From NCBI GenBank assembly GCA_002395865.1, contig DGVE01000159.1:1-6744 (forward strand): a stretch of 6,744 bases of DNA, read 5' to 3'. A program made the position numbers and the translations under genes. Every line of letters starts with the position of its first letter. The first letter of the stretch is position 1. Positions 1-5,465 of this stretch are shown here, in pieces. The notes beneath the pieces are model-generated. The model was not told where the DNA came from and did no database searches. It was given only the letters and a program-made list of their open reading frames with translations. Source of the stretch: Lachnospiraceae bacterium UBA4292. Its GTDB lineage: Bacteria > Bacillota > Clostridia > Lachnospirales > Lachnospiraceae.

Positions 1-797
1 TCCTGTACTATGACAAGAGCGTTGTTACAGATCCGAGCAGTCTTGAGAAGATCATTGCTGACTGTGAGGCAGCCGGCAAGAACTTCTACATGGAGGTCAA
101 TTCGGGCTGGTATCAGACAGCATTCTTCTTCGGTACAGGTGCAGAACTGACATATGAGACTGACGATACAGGCAAGTTCACAGCGTGCAACGCTTCCTAT
201 GCTTCCCCGGAAGGACTGCTTGCTCTGAAAGAGATTATAGAGCTCTGTGGTTCCAAATCTTTCCAGAACGGCTCCGCAATCGGTGAGGCCACGAATGTAG
301 GTGCGATCGTTGACGGTACCTGGGATGCTGAGACCGCACAGCAGGTATTCGGCGATAATTATGCCTGCGCAAAACTTCCGGAATTCACAGCTGCTGACGG
401 CAACAACTATCAGATGAGCGGTTTCGGCGGATTCAAGCTTCTCGGTGTCAAGCCGCAGTCCGATGAGAACAAACTGGCTGTCTGCGATGCGATTGCTGCA
501 TATCTTTCCAGCGGGGATGTACAGCTTGCCCGCTATGAAGCTGTTAAGTGGGGTCCGTCCAATCTTGAGGCACAGAAGTCAGATATCGTCAAGTCTGACG
601 CGGCACTCTCCGCACTGGCTGAACAGCTCGCATTTACGATTCCGCAGGGACAGTATCCGGGCGACTACTGGACGCTTGCTACTTCTCTCGGTGATTCCGT
701 TATTTCCGGCGAACTCACAACAGGTTCCTCCGATGACGATCTGATGGCGGCTCTTCAGAAATTCCAGGATACATGCAATTCTTACGTTGGAAAATAA
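1..797 (+). CDS. Sugar ABC transporter substrate-binding protein (MalE/GanS-like), 5' end outside window
   Basis: This is the extracytoplasmic sugar-binding component of a CUT1-type ABC importer. Reading from base 3 gives LYYDKSVVTDPSSLEKII without a stop, so the gene enters from the left and only the C-terminal 264 residues are visible. The signal peptide and lipobox are not in the window. Visible family traits are the stretch around AIVDGTWDA, then FGGFKLLGVK (the recurring 'GG' strand of these proteins), an AIAAYLSSGDVQLARYE helix, the segment IPQGQYPGDYWTLATSLGD, and a C-terminal amphipathic helix ending in YVGK. In Gram-positive bacteria such proteins are usually lipid-anchored. Two permease genes of the matching family follow on the same strand, which fixes its role as an importer subunit. 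The substrate cannot be read from the sequence: maltodextrin and galacto-oligosaccharide binders share this fold. The family call is confident and the substrate is open. Confidence 0.9.
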   Translation, partial: LYYDKSVVTDPSSLEKIIADCEAAGKNFYMEVNSGWYQTAFFFGTGAELTYETDDTGKFTACNASYASPEGLLALKEIIELCGSKSFQNGSAIGEATNVGAIVDGTWDAETAQQVFGDNYACAKLPEFTAADGNNYQMSGFGGFKLLGVKPQSDENKLAVCDAIAAYLSSGDVQLARYEAVKWGPSNLEAQKSDIVKSDAALSALAEQLAFTIPQGQYPGDYWTLATSLGDSVISGELTTGSSDDDLMAALQKFQDTCNSYVGK

Positions 798-806
798 TCA
801 GGTTCA

Positions 807-927
807 ATCTCAGTGTGAGTGGTTTCACCTTTAAGGTGGCGTGTCATATCAAGCTTGAAGTCTGACGCAAAATTTTGATGCATAGCTGCCATACCTTTTT
901 GAAGGTGTGGCAGCTTTTATCTCAGTG
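807..927 (+). repeat. 9-bp direct repeat flanking the intergenic terminator segment
   Basis: ATCTCAGTG occurs at 807-815 and again at 919-927, enclosing 103 bp that include the terminator hairpin. No terminal inverted repeats are evident inside the pair. It could be a target-site duplication from a small insertion, or chance. By a rough estimate, a 9-mer repeat in about 180 bp arises by chance a few times in a hundred. Confidence 0.4.
884..918 (+). terminator. Strong hairpin terminator between binding-protein and permease genes
   Basis: A 14-bp stem (884-897 with 902-915, one T-G wobble) closes a four-base TTTG loop. It is followed by TTTTA, starting within the last paired T at 915. This has the shape of an intrinsic terminator, yet it lies inside what should be a single importer operon. 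The likely role is partial termination, so that the binding protein is made in excess over the two membrane subunits. RNA-stabilising hairpins serve the same purpose after malE-type genes in other bacteria. The T-run is short, which is consistent with leaky termination. The differential-expression role is inference. Confidence 0.8.
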
Positions 928-957
928 GGAGAATCCCCCGCTTCTACATGCGGTGGG
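927..957 (+). other. Two mutually exclusive hairpins just upstream of the permease ribosome binding site
   Basis: GGGA (927-930) can pair with TCCC (934-937) around the loop GAA. Alternatively CCCCCGC (935-941) can pair with GCGG (950-953) and GGG (955-957), with T954 bulged and the loop TTCTACAT. Both use bases 935-937, so only one can form at a time. The second hairpin is followed by TTATGACAAG and ends 7 bases before the A-A-G-G-A-G ribosome binding site at 965-970. The arrangement resembles the right-end hairpins of IS200/IS605-type transposons, and could also influence translation of the permease. Pairing is seen in the sequence; both interpretations are inference. Confidence 0.45.
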
Positions 958-978
958 TTATGACAAGGAGTAAATGAT

Positions 979-2343
979 ATGTTAAAGAACTTCTTTAGTG
1001 GTCTGGGGGAAGATATAAAGGAGATAGGAACGACATTTGCAGAGGGGGACATCAAGACCAGGCTGTCTTTCCTTATTTTCGGTCTCGGTCCGCTTCTACG
1101 GGGACAGATCGTAAAAGGGTTGGCGTATCTGGCTGTTCAGATCGCGCTGATCTGGTATGTTGTTGCTTTCGGATGGAAGTATATGAGCAAATTTTCAACT
1201 CTCGGAACTGTCGTCACGCATAAGGAGAACCGAATCACGGTCTACGGTGACAACAGCTTTCTCATTCTTCTTTTCGGTCTTCTGACGATCATAGCGTTTA
1301 TAGCTTTCATATTTATATGGCGTGAAAATGTTCGGGAGAACTATAACGAACAGAACCTAATTAAAGAAGGCAAGGAACTTCCTTCCAATAAAAAGGTACT
1401 GCTTTCTCTTCTTGACAGCAATTTCCATAAGACGTTGCTCGCACTTCCGGTTACCGGCATTTTCATCTTTACGGTTCTGCCGATTCTCTTCATGATCTGC
1501 GTAGCGTTCACGAACTATGACAAGAATCACCAGTCTCCGACTAATCTTTTCACATGGGTCGGTCTTGAGAATTTCCGCCAGCTTTTTAAGTTCGGATCTC
1601 ACGGGTTCGGCAGCACTTTCCTCGCTGTTCTCGGTTGGACGATGGTGTGGGCATTCTTTGCGACATTCATCGATTATTTCCTCGGCATGGCTGTTGCAGT
1701 CATGATCAACAAGAAGGGGATCCGTTTTAAGAAGCTGTGGAGAACGATTCTTATTTTGACGATTGCGGTACCTCAGATCGTCTCATTGCTTTACATTTCC
1801 AAAATGTTCGCGACGGACGGTCTGGTAAACGGCTATCTGATGAAGTGGGGGCTGATCAAGTCAGCAATTCCTTTCTGGAAGGATCCGATGCTTGCCCGCA
1901 TCATGATCGTTGTGATCAATATCTGGATCGGCATTCCGTATATGATGCTGATCGCGACCGGTCTTCTGATGAATATACCGGCAGAGCTTTATGAGAGCGC
2001 CAAGATGGACGGTGCCAATTCCGTGCAAATGTTCAGACACATTACGCTCCCGTATATGCTGTTCGTCACAGGTCCGTTCCTTCTGACACAGTTCACCGGT
2101 AATCTGAATAACTTCAACGTAATTTACCTGCTCAACAAGGGCGGTCCGCAATCCATGCGGATGGCTGAAAATGCCGGACGTACCGACCTTCTGGTCACCT
2201 GGCTCTACAAGATGACCGTCAACGATACGAATTATAAGATGGCGGCCGTAATCGGTATCATGGTGTTCCTTGTGACGGCGATAACTTCGCTGATAGTTTA
2301 CAACATGCTGCCGTCAGTAAAAGATGAGGAGGGCTTTCAGTAA
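979..2343 (+). CDS. Sugar ABC transporter permease, MalF/GanP-like
   Basis: This is the larger integral membrane subunit of the oligosaccharide importer; with the next gene it forms the transmembrane channel. It has 454 residues, longer than the roughly 300 of a minimal CUT1 permease, because of an N-terminal extension with extra hydrophobic segments (about 46-65 and 93-114), as in MalF and GanP. Further hydrophobic stretches lie near 154-177, 210-243, 255-276, 306-330 and 421-441. The cytoplasmic EAA loop that docks on the ATPase is clear at 339-358: E339-S-A341, G345, then I355-T-L-P358. A second familiar block is NNFNVIYLLNKGGP near 377-390. The start is supported by AAGGAG at 965-970, eight bases before ATG. 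The stop overlaps the next start by one base (TAATG). Family is certain; the substrate (maltodextrin or galactan oligosaccharide) is not, so no symbol is given. Confidence 0.93.
   Translation: MLKNFFSGLGEDIKEIGTTFAEGDIKTRLSFLIFGLGPLLRGQIVKGLAYLAVQIALIWYVVAFGWKYMSKFSTLGTVVTHKENRITVYGDNSFLILLFGLLTIIAFIAFIFIWRENVRENYNEQNLIKEGKELPSNKKVLLSLLDSNFHKTLLALPVTGIFIFTVLPILFMICVAFTNYDKNHQSPTNLFTWVGLENFRQLFKFGSHGFGSTFLAVLGWTMVWAFFATFIDYFLGMAVAVMINKKGIRFKKLWRTILILTIAVPQIVSLLYISKMFATDGLVNGYLMKWGLIKSAIPFWKDPMLARIMIVVINIWIGIPYMMLIATGLLMNIPAELYESAKMDGANSVQMFRHITLPYMLFVTGPFLLTQFTGNLNNFNVIYLLNKGGPQSMRMAENAGRTDLLVTWLYKMTVNDTNYKMAAVIGIMVFLVTAITSLIVYNMLPSVKDEEGFQ
2327..2333 (+). promoter_or_regulatory. Ribosome binding site of the second permease gene
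   Basis: AGGAGGG lies within the end of the upstream permease gene, nine bases before the ATG at 2343. Together with the TAATG overlap it supports translational coupling of the two permease subunits, which are needed in equal amounts. Confidence 0.8.
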
Positions 2344-3200
2344 TGAAAAGAAAAGAACAGATAGGAAATGCAATTATTTATGTAGTTCTCGTGCTTATGA
2401 GCATTATCTGGCTCTTCCCGTTTTTCGGACTGATTATGCAGAGCTTCCGCTCCTATGATCCGAAAGTAGAATACGGCGGTATGGTCGACTATATAATTCC
2501 GCATAAGTTTTCACTGGACAATTATAAATTCCTTTTCTCCGGCGAGACAAATTTTCTCCGTTGGTACGGGAATACGCTGACGATTGCCGTGTGTGTATCT
2601 GTGTTCTCCACGCTGATCGTTCTCTGCGTGAGCTATGCGCTCTCCAGAATGCGTTTTAAGGGAAGGAAACTTCTCATGAGATTCTGGCTCATACTCGGTA
2701 TGTTTCCGGGCTTCCTGACCATGATCTGCCTGTACTTCCTGCTCAAGACATTCGGACTTACGCAGGCCGGCGCTGTTCCGGGTCTTATTTTGATCTCGGT
2801 CGCCAATTCAGGTATGGGCTATTATGTCTGCAAAGGGTATTTCGACACGCTCCCGAGGTCTCTGGATGAGGCAGCCCTCATTGACGGTGCGTCCCGTGCA
2901 AGAATTTTCCTGACGATGGTCATCCCGCTCTCCAAACCGATCATCATTTATACCGCGCTGACAGCCTTCATGGCGCCATGGTGCGATTATGTATTTGCTT
3001 CCTATGTAGCGTTCGGTCACGATGCGAGCTATAACGTCGCGGTCGCCCTTCAGCGGTGGGTCGTTACAAATGACTATCAGGGCTATTTCACCCGCTTCTG
3101 CGCGGGCGGTATTCTGGTAGCTGTTCCTGTCACCATCCTCTTCATGCTTCTTCAGAAGTACTATGTTGAGGGAGTTACAGGCGGTGCAGTTAAGGGCTAA
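2343..3200 (+). CDS. Sugar ABC transporter permease, MalG/GanQ-like
   Basis: This is the second membrane subunit of the importer. Its 285 residues match the usual length of MalG/GanQ proteins. Hydrophobic segments lie near 10-32, 76-100, 112-135, 143-163, 198-217 and 253-270. The EAA loop is well preserved: E176-A-A178, G182, then V-I-P195 leading into PLSKP, the form seen in MalG-type subunits. The C-terminus, QKYYVEGVTGGAVKG, is the characteristic MalG/GanQ ending that reaches the ATPase in the E. coli maltose transporter. The start overlaps the stop of the preceding permease and has AGGAGGG nine bases upstream. An intrinsic terminator begins 16 bases after the stop, so this is the last gene of the importer operon. 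No ATP-binding subunit gene follows. Substrate specificity is unresolved. Confidence 0.93.
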   Translation: MKRKEQIGNAIIYVVLVLMSIIWLFPFFGLIMQSFRSYDPKVEYGGMVDYIIPHKFSLDNYKFLFSGETNFLRWYGNTLTIAVCVSVFSTLIVLCVSYALSRMRFKGRKLLMRFWLILGMFPGFLTMICLYFLLKTFGLTQAGAVPGLILISVANSGMGYYVCKGYFDTLPRSLDEAALIDGASRARIFLTMVIPLSKPIIIYTALTAFMAPWCDYVFASYVAFGHDASYNVAVALQRWVVTNDYQGYFTRFCAGGILVAVPVTILFMLLQKYYVEGVTGGAVKG

Positions 3201-3215
3201 GCTTTGCCTGAATTT

Positions 3216-3244
3216 AAGAGAGGCGTCAAGGACGTCTCTCTTTT
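3216..3244 (+). terminator. Rho-independent terminator ending the importer operon
   Basis: A 12-bp stem (3216-3227 with 3231-3242, one G-T wobble) closes a three-base AAG loop. It runs into TTTT at 3241-3244, whose first two T also close the base of the stem. It starts 16 bases after the permease stop codon, the usual position. It separates the importer transcript from the downstream three-gene unit. Confidence 0.9.
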
Positions 3245-3249
3245 ATGGG

Positions 3250-3275
3250 AAGTATATTTATATATAGATATACTT
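3250..3275. promoter_or_regulatory. AT-rich dyad, possible operator
   Basis: AAGTATAT (3250-3257) is mirrored by ATATACTT (3268-3275) across a 10-base AT-rich centre. It lies between the terminator and the start of the downstream operon, where a regulator site would be expected. Such AT-rich dyads also arise easily by chance in low-GC intergenic DNA, so the regulatory role is tentative. Confidence 0.35.
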
Positions 3276-3284
3276 TCTGCGTAT

Positions 3285-3296
3285 TATTTGCAAATA
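3285..3296. promoter_or_regulatory. 12-bp perfect palindrome overlapping a candidate -35 element
   Basis: TATTTGCAAATA is a perfect palindrome with a central GC, about 90 bases upstream of the 619-residue protein gene. It covers TTGCAA (3288-3293), the best -35-like hexamer in this gap. That placement would suit a repressor operator such as those of LacI-type sugar regulators, but no regulator gene is in the window and the match is not to a named consensus. Confidence 0.35.
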
Positions 3297-3316
3297 CGAA
3301 CAATTAATAATATATG
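3288..3316 (+). promoter_or_regulatory. Candidate promoter for the downstream three-gene unit
   Basis: TTGCAA at 3288-3293 could act as -35. The -10 could be TATATG at 3311-3316 (17-base spacing) or TAATAT at 3308-3313 (14-base spacing). Each matches TATAAT at four of six positions, so this is weak on sequence alone. A promoter is expected here because an intrinsic terminator lies just upstream and a ribosome binding site just downstream. Confidence 0.3.
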
Positions 3317-3336
3317 AGTTATTTCATCGGCGTTAG

Positions 3337-3373
3337 GCAGGCATGGCAGCGATGGATGCAGCGTAATGCCTGC
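3337..3373 (+). repeat. 8-bp inverted repeat in the 5' leader, next to the ribosome binding site
   Basis: GCAGGCAT (3337-3344) pairs perfectly with ATGCCTGC (3366-3373), leaving a 21-base loop that contains GCAGCG twice. The right arm ends directly against the GGAAAGG ribosome binding site (3374-3380). In an mRNA this hairpin could limit or tune translation of the 619-residue protein. There is no T-run after it, so it is not an intrinsic terminator. Confidence 0.5.
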
Positions 3374-3380
3374 GGAAAGG
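3374..3380 (+). promoter_or_regulatory. Ribosome binding site of the 619-residue protein gene
   Basis: GGAAAGG ends seven bases before ATG 3388. It favours this ATG over the ATGs at 3343 and 3366, which are out of frame or immediately terminated and lack their own well-spaced site. Confidence 0.65.
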
Positions 3381-3387
3381 TACAATA

Positions 3388-5247
3388 ATGAAGAATCAGT
3401 TTGTAGTAAATGTCATCCACCGGCCGGAGATGGTGCCGGAGTACGCCGAGAAGGTGACGGGGCATGGCAAGGAGGAGAATATAAGCCGCAAGGCTCTGCT
3501 GACCGAGTCTCTTGATATATTCAAGACGCAGCAGGCGATAGCCCATAAAAACGGCATCAAGACTACGATCCAGATGACTTACGCGTCGCTGTTCAACGAC
3601 GAGGCGGTGTCGCTTGCGAAGGAGCATCACGAAAAGTACGGCGATGAGATAGCGCTGACGCTTCTGGGACTTCCCTGCAAGGAGTTTCGCGAGAAGTACA
3701 AGACGAAGGATTTCTGCATCTGGATGTTCTCCATGGAGGACAAGAAGGAGATCGTGCGCGACGTGTTCGGCAAGTTCTACGATACATTCGGCTTCTATCC
3801 GGAAAGCACGGGTTCTTACTATATGGATGCCGAGCTCACGAACTTTATCAAGGAGGAGTACCCTTCGGTAAAGTGCGCGGTCGCCACCTGCTGGGAGGAG
3901 GGCCCGAAGGCCTACCACACCTGCAACAACTCGTGGTACACGCTCTTTGACGGAGGCCCCTGGGCGCCGTGGATCCCTTCAAAGCAGAATACTCACGCTC
4001 CGGCGGCAGATGCCTCCGAGGACAGCGGAATAGTGGCCATACCGCACCTTTCACGCGATCTTATCGCGTGCTACGACGGAAACGGCTCAAACTTCGGAAC
4101 GCACCCCCAGAATGTCCTTCGCGGCATGATCTACGACAGCAAGACATGGGAGTATCCGTATCTTTACAATCTCATCGACCAGTACAGAAATCTGGCCAGA
4201 TTCAACAACGGCTACGCCTACAACATGATGTTCGTGGGACCGGGCTGGATGAACAAGATGGGCCGCTGGGAGGCTCCTTATGAGCTTCTGCTTAAGTCCT
4301 ACGAGGACGGCATGGCCTACTACGGAAAGCTTAAGAAGGAGGGCAAGCTCATTGACATGACGATGAGTGAGTTCGCTGACTATTACAGAAAGAAGAAGAC
4401 CTACACCGAGCCCGAGTGCGCGCTGTGGGACGACATACTCTACGGCTCTGAAAAGGAGCTCTTCTGGTACACCGACCCCTATATGCGTGCCTGTGTAAAT
4501 ATGGATCAGGGCGGCGCCATCGTGGACCTTAGACCCTACGCGGCTAAGCTGAACTGGCCCGTGGGTATAGGAACGAAGCATGTTCAGGACGCGTCATATC
4601 CCTTCCTGATACAGGAGAAGTACAGGGCGGGATATTTCACACACTATGCGGGCGAGGGTACCATCAGAAGCGCGAAGGTGACTCATAACGGCGAGGAGGT
4701 CGATCTGGCTCTTTGCAGGACGAAGGCGCACTTCTCGGAGGAGATCATCGACGGAAGGAAGAACCGTGTGCTCACACTTGACACTGTGGATATCGAGTTT
4801 GCTGATCTGACCTGCTCGGTACAGACGAAGGTATACTTCGAGGAGGGCACGGGAAGAGTGGCTCACGAGAGAAAGGTCGTCAAGATGAGCGACCCGACAG
4901 CAAGCGTATCCCTTAACGAGTACATAGTTGCGTGCTACGGCACGACGGAGTACCCGGAGGATATGACACCTGTGAGACTGGTCATCGACGGCGAGGAGAA
5001 GCAGGAGATCGCCTACGAGTACAAGTGCCGTGAGGCGGCCGAGACGGGAGCGAAGAGCGTATACGCACTCATTCCGCCCATCGAGACGAAGGTAAGCCTT
5101 GATGTCGAGAGGAAGGGCGAGGCAGCCGTAAGTGGTTATATAAAGGAGGGCTACGCATTTTCACCCATGTTCACCCTCGGTTACACTACACAGATGAAGG
5201 AAGGGGAGGTAGTCAAGACATGGCTCAGTCTGGAAAAGGCAAACTGA
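3388..5247 (+). CDS. Uncharacterised 619-residue protein: predicted carbohydrate-active barrel plus beta-sandwich
   Basis: I cannot name a function. The N-terminal ~340 residues alternate predicted strands and helices: FVVNVI at 5-10, KTTIQMTY at 58-65, DEIALTLLG at 86-94, FCIWMFSM at 109-116 and YNMMFVGPGW at 278-287. The block FGFYPESTGSYYMDAELTNF (134-153) followed by CAVATCWEEG (163-172) resembles the region of GH57-like and NodB-type deacetylase barrels where a 'PE' precedes a new strand. Acidic and histidine residues that could be catalytic include E139, D147, E169, H220, D224 and H239. Residues ~360-619 are rich in short beta-strands and look like a beta-sandwich, ending FTLGYTTQMKEG...TWLSLEKA. 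There is no signal peptide or membrane segment, so it should be cytoplasmic. Aromatic residues are abundant (for example WYTLFDGGPWAPW at 183-195), typical of sugar-binding proteins. It overlaps the zinc-ribbon gene by 28 nt and precedes a galactanase, which supports a glycan role by inference only. Confidence 0.85.
   Translation: MKNQFVVNVIHRPEMVPEYAEKVTGHGKEENISRKALLTESLDIFKTQQAIAHKNGIKTTIQMTYASLFNDEAVSLAKEHHEKYGDEIALTLLGLPCKEFREKYKTKDFCIWMFSMEDKKEIVRDVFGKFYDTFGFYPESTGSYYMDAELTNFIKEEYPSVKCAVATCWEEGPKAYHTCNNSWYTLFDGGPWAPWIPSKQNTHAPAADASEDSGIVAIPHLSRDLIACYDGNGSNFGTHPQNVLRGMIYDSKTWEYPYLYNLIDQYRNLARFNNGYAYNMMFVGPGWMNKMGRWEAPYELLLKSYEDGMAYYGKLKKEGKLIDMTMSEFADYYRKKKTYTEPECALWDDILYGSEKELFWYTDPYMRACVNMDQGGAIVDLRPYAAKLNWPVGIGTKHVQDASYPFLIQEKYRAGYFTHYAGEGTIRSAKVTHNGEEVDLALCRTKAHFSEEIIDGRKNRVLTLDTVDIEFADLTCSVQTKVYFEEGTGRVAHERKVVKMSDPTASVSLNEYIVACYGTTEYPEDMTPVRLVIDGEEKQEIAYEYKCREAAETGAKSVYALIPPIETKVSLDVERKGEAAVSGYIKEGYAFSPMFTLGYTTQMKEGEVVKTWLSLEKAN
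5205..5209 (+). promoter_or_regulatory. Ribosome binding site inside the upstream gene, fixing the zinc-ribbon start
   Basis: GGAGG sits 10 bases before ATG 5220 inside the coding sequence of the 619-residue protein. The next in-frame ATG (5271) would remove the first cysteine pair, so this site and the need for both pairs agree on 5220. Confidence 0.75.
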
Positions 5248-5465
5248 ATTTCAGGTGCCCCTCATGCTTTATGAGGGACTTGGACATAGATATGTTCTAC
5301 GATAAGGACAAGAAGCAGTACTACTGCATAAGATGTCAGTACACAGGCACGGAGGAGGATGTTCTGGCGAAGAACGAGATGGCGCGCTTCAGATACCGGG
5401 CGGCCATGAAACGCTTCGACTTCGGGCTTGACGATATGGAGTGGGGCGCCGATGGAAATGATTAA
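5220..5465 (+). CDS. Small zinc-ribbon protein (81 residues)
   Basis: The protein carries two CxxC knuckles, C13-P-S-C16 and C36-I-R-C39, separated by 19 residues that include an acidic, aromatic strand (DIDMFYDKDKKQYY). This is the classic four-cysteine zinc ribbon, expected to bind one structural zinc ion. It is followed by a charged helix (about 45-66) with an ARFRYRAAMKRF segment and an acidic tail ending GADGND. It has no signal peptide or membrane segment and is probably cytoplasmic. Such ribbons bind nucleic acid or protein partners, and which applies here cannot be told. Its start overlaps the previous gene by 28 nt and its end overlaps the galactanase gene by 14 nt, so all three are probably co-translated. 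The conserved cysteines, strong ribosome binding site and codon use like its neighbours argue that it is real. Specific function is unknown. Confidence 0.85.
   Translation: MAQSGKGKLNFRCPSCFMRDLDIDMFYDKDKKQYYCIRCQYTGTEEDVLAKNEMARFRYRAAMKRFDFGLDDMEWGADGND
5438..5446 (+). promoter_or_regulatory. Ribosome binding site fixing the galactanase start at 5452
   Basis: GGAG at 5438-5441, extended as GGAGTGGGG, lies 10 bases before ATG 5452. An in-frame TTG at 5428 is the only earlier plausible start and has no comparable site. An in-frame TGA at 5407-5409 closes the frame upstream. Confidence 0.75.

Noticed and set aside
3343..3366. Seven-codon open frame (MAAMDAA) inside the leader hairpin, as a possible leader peptide
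   Set aside because: It has no ribosome binding site at a workable distance (AGG lies almost against its ATG), no run of a regulatory amino acid, and no terminator follows it.
3201..3387. Naming the importer ganSPQ because a GH53 gene lies nearby
   Set aside because: The two units are separated by a strong terminator and differ in codon usage. The permeases resemble maltodextrin systems equally well, so symbols were withheld.
3319..3918. 199-codon reverse-strand frame across the start of the 619-residue protein gene
   Set aside because: It lies opposite a well-supported gene, runs through the leader hairpin and ribosome binding site, and shows no recognisable domain. It is a by-product of GC-rich codon third positions.
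3969..4283. 104-codon forward frame in another phase within the 619-residue protein gene
   Set aside because: Its composition is arginine-, serine- and proline-rich as expected for an out-of-phase reading, and it has no start signals.
4087..4581. 164-codon reverse-strand frame opposite the middle of the same gene
   Set aside because: It is antisense to conserved-looking coding sequence, with low-complexity valine- and leucine-rich translation and no ribosome binding site.
5428..5451. TTG at 5428 as the start of the galactanase
   Set aside because: The extra eight residues (MTIWSGAP) are not family-like, no ribosome binding site precedes them, and ATG 5452 has GGAG at 10 bases.
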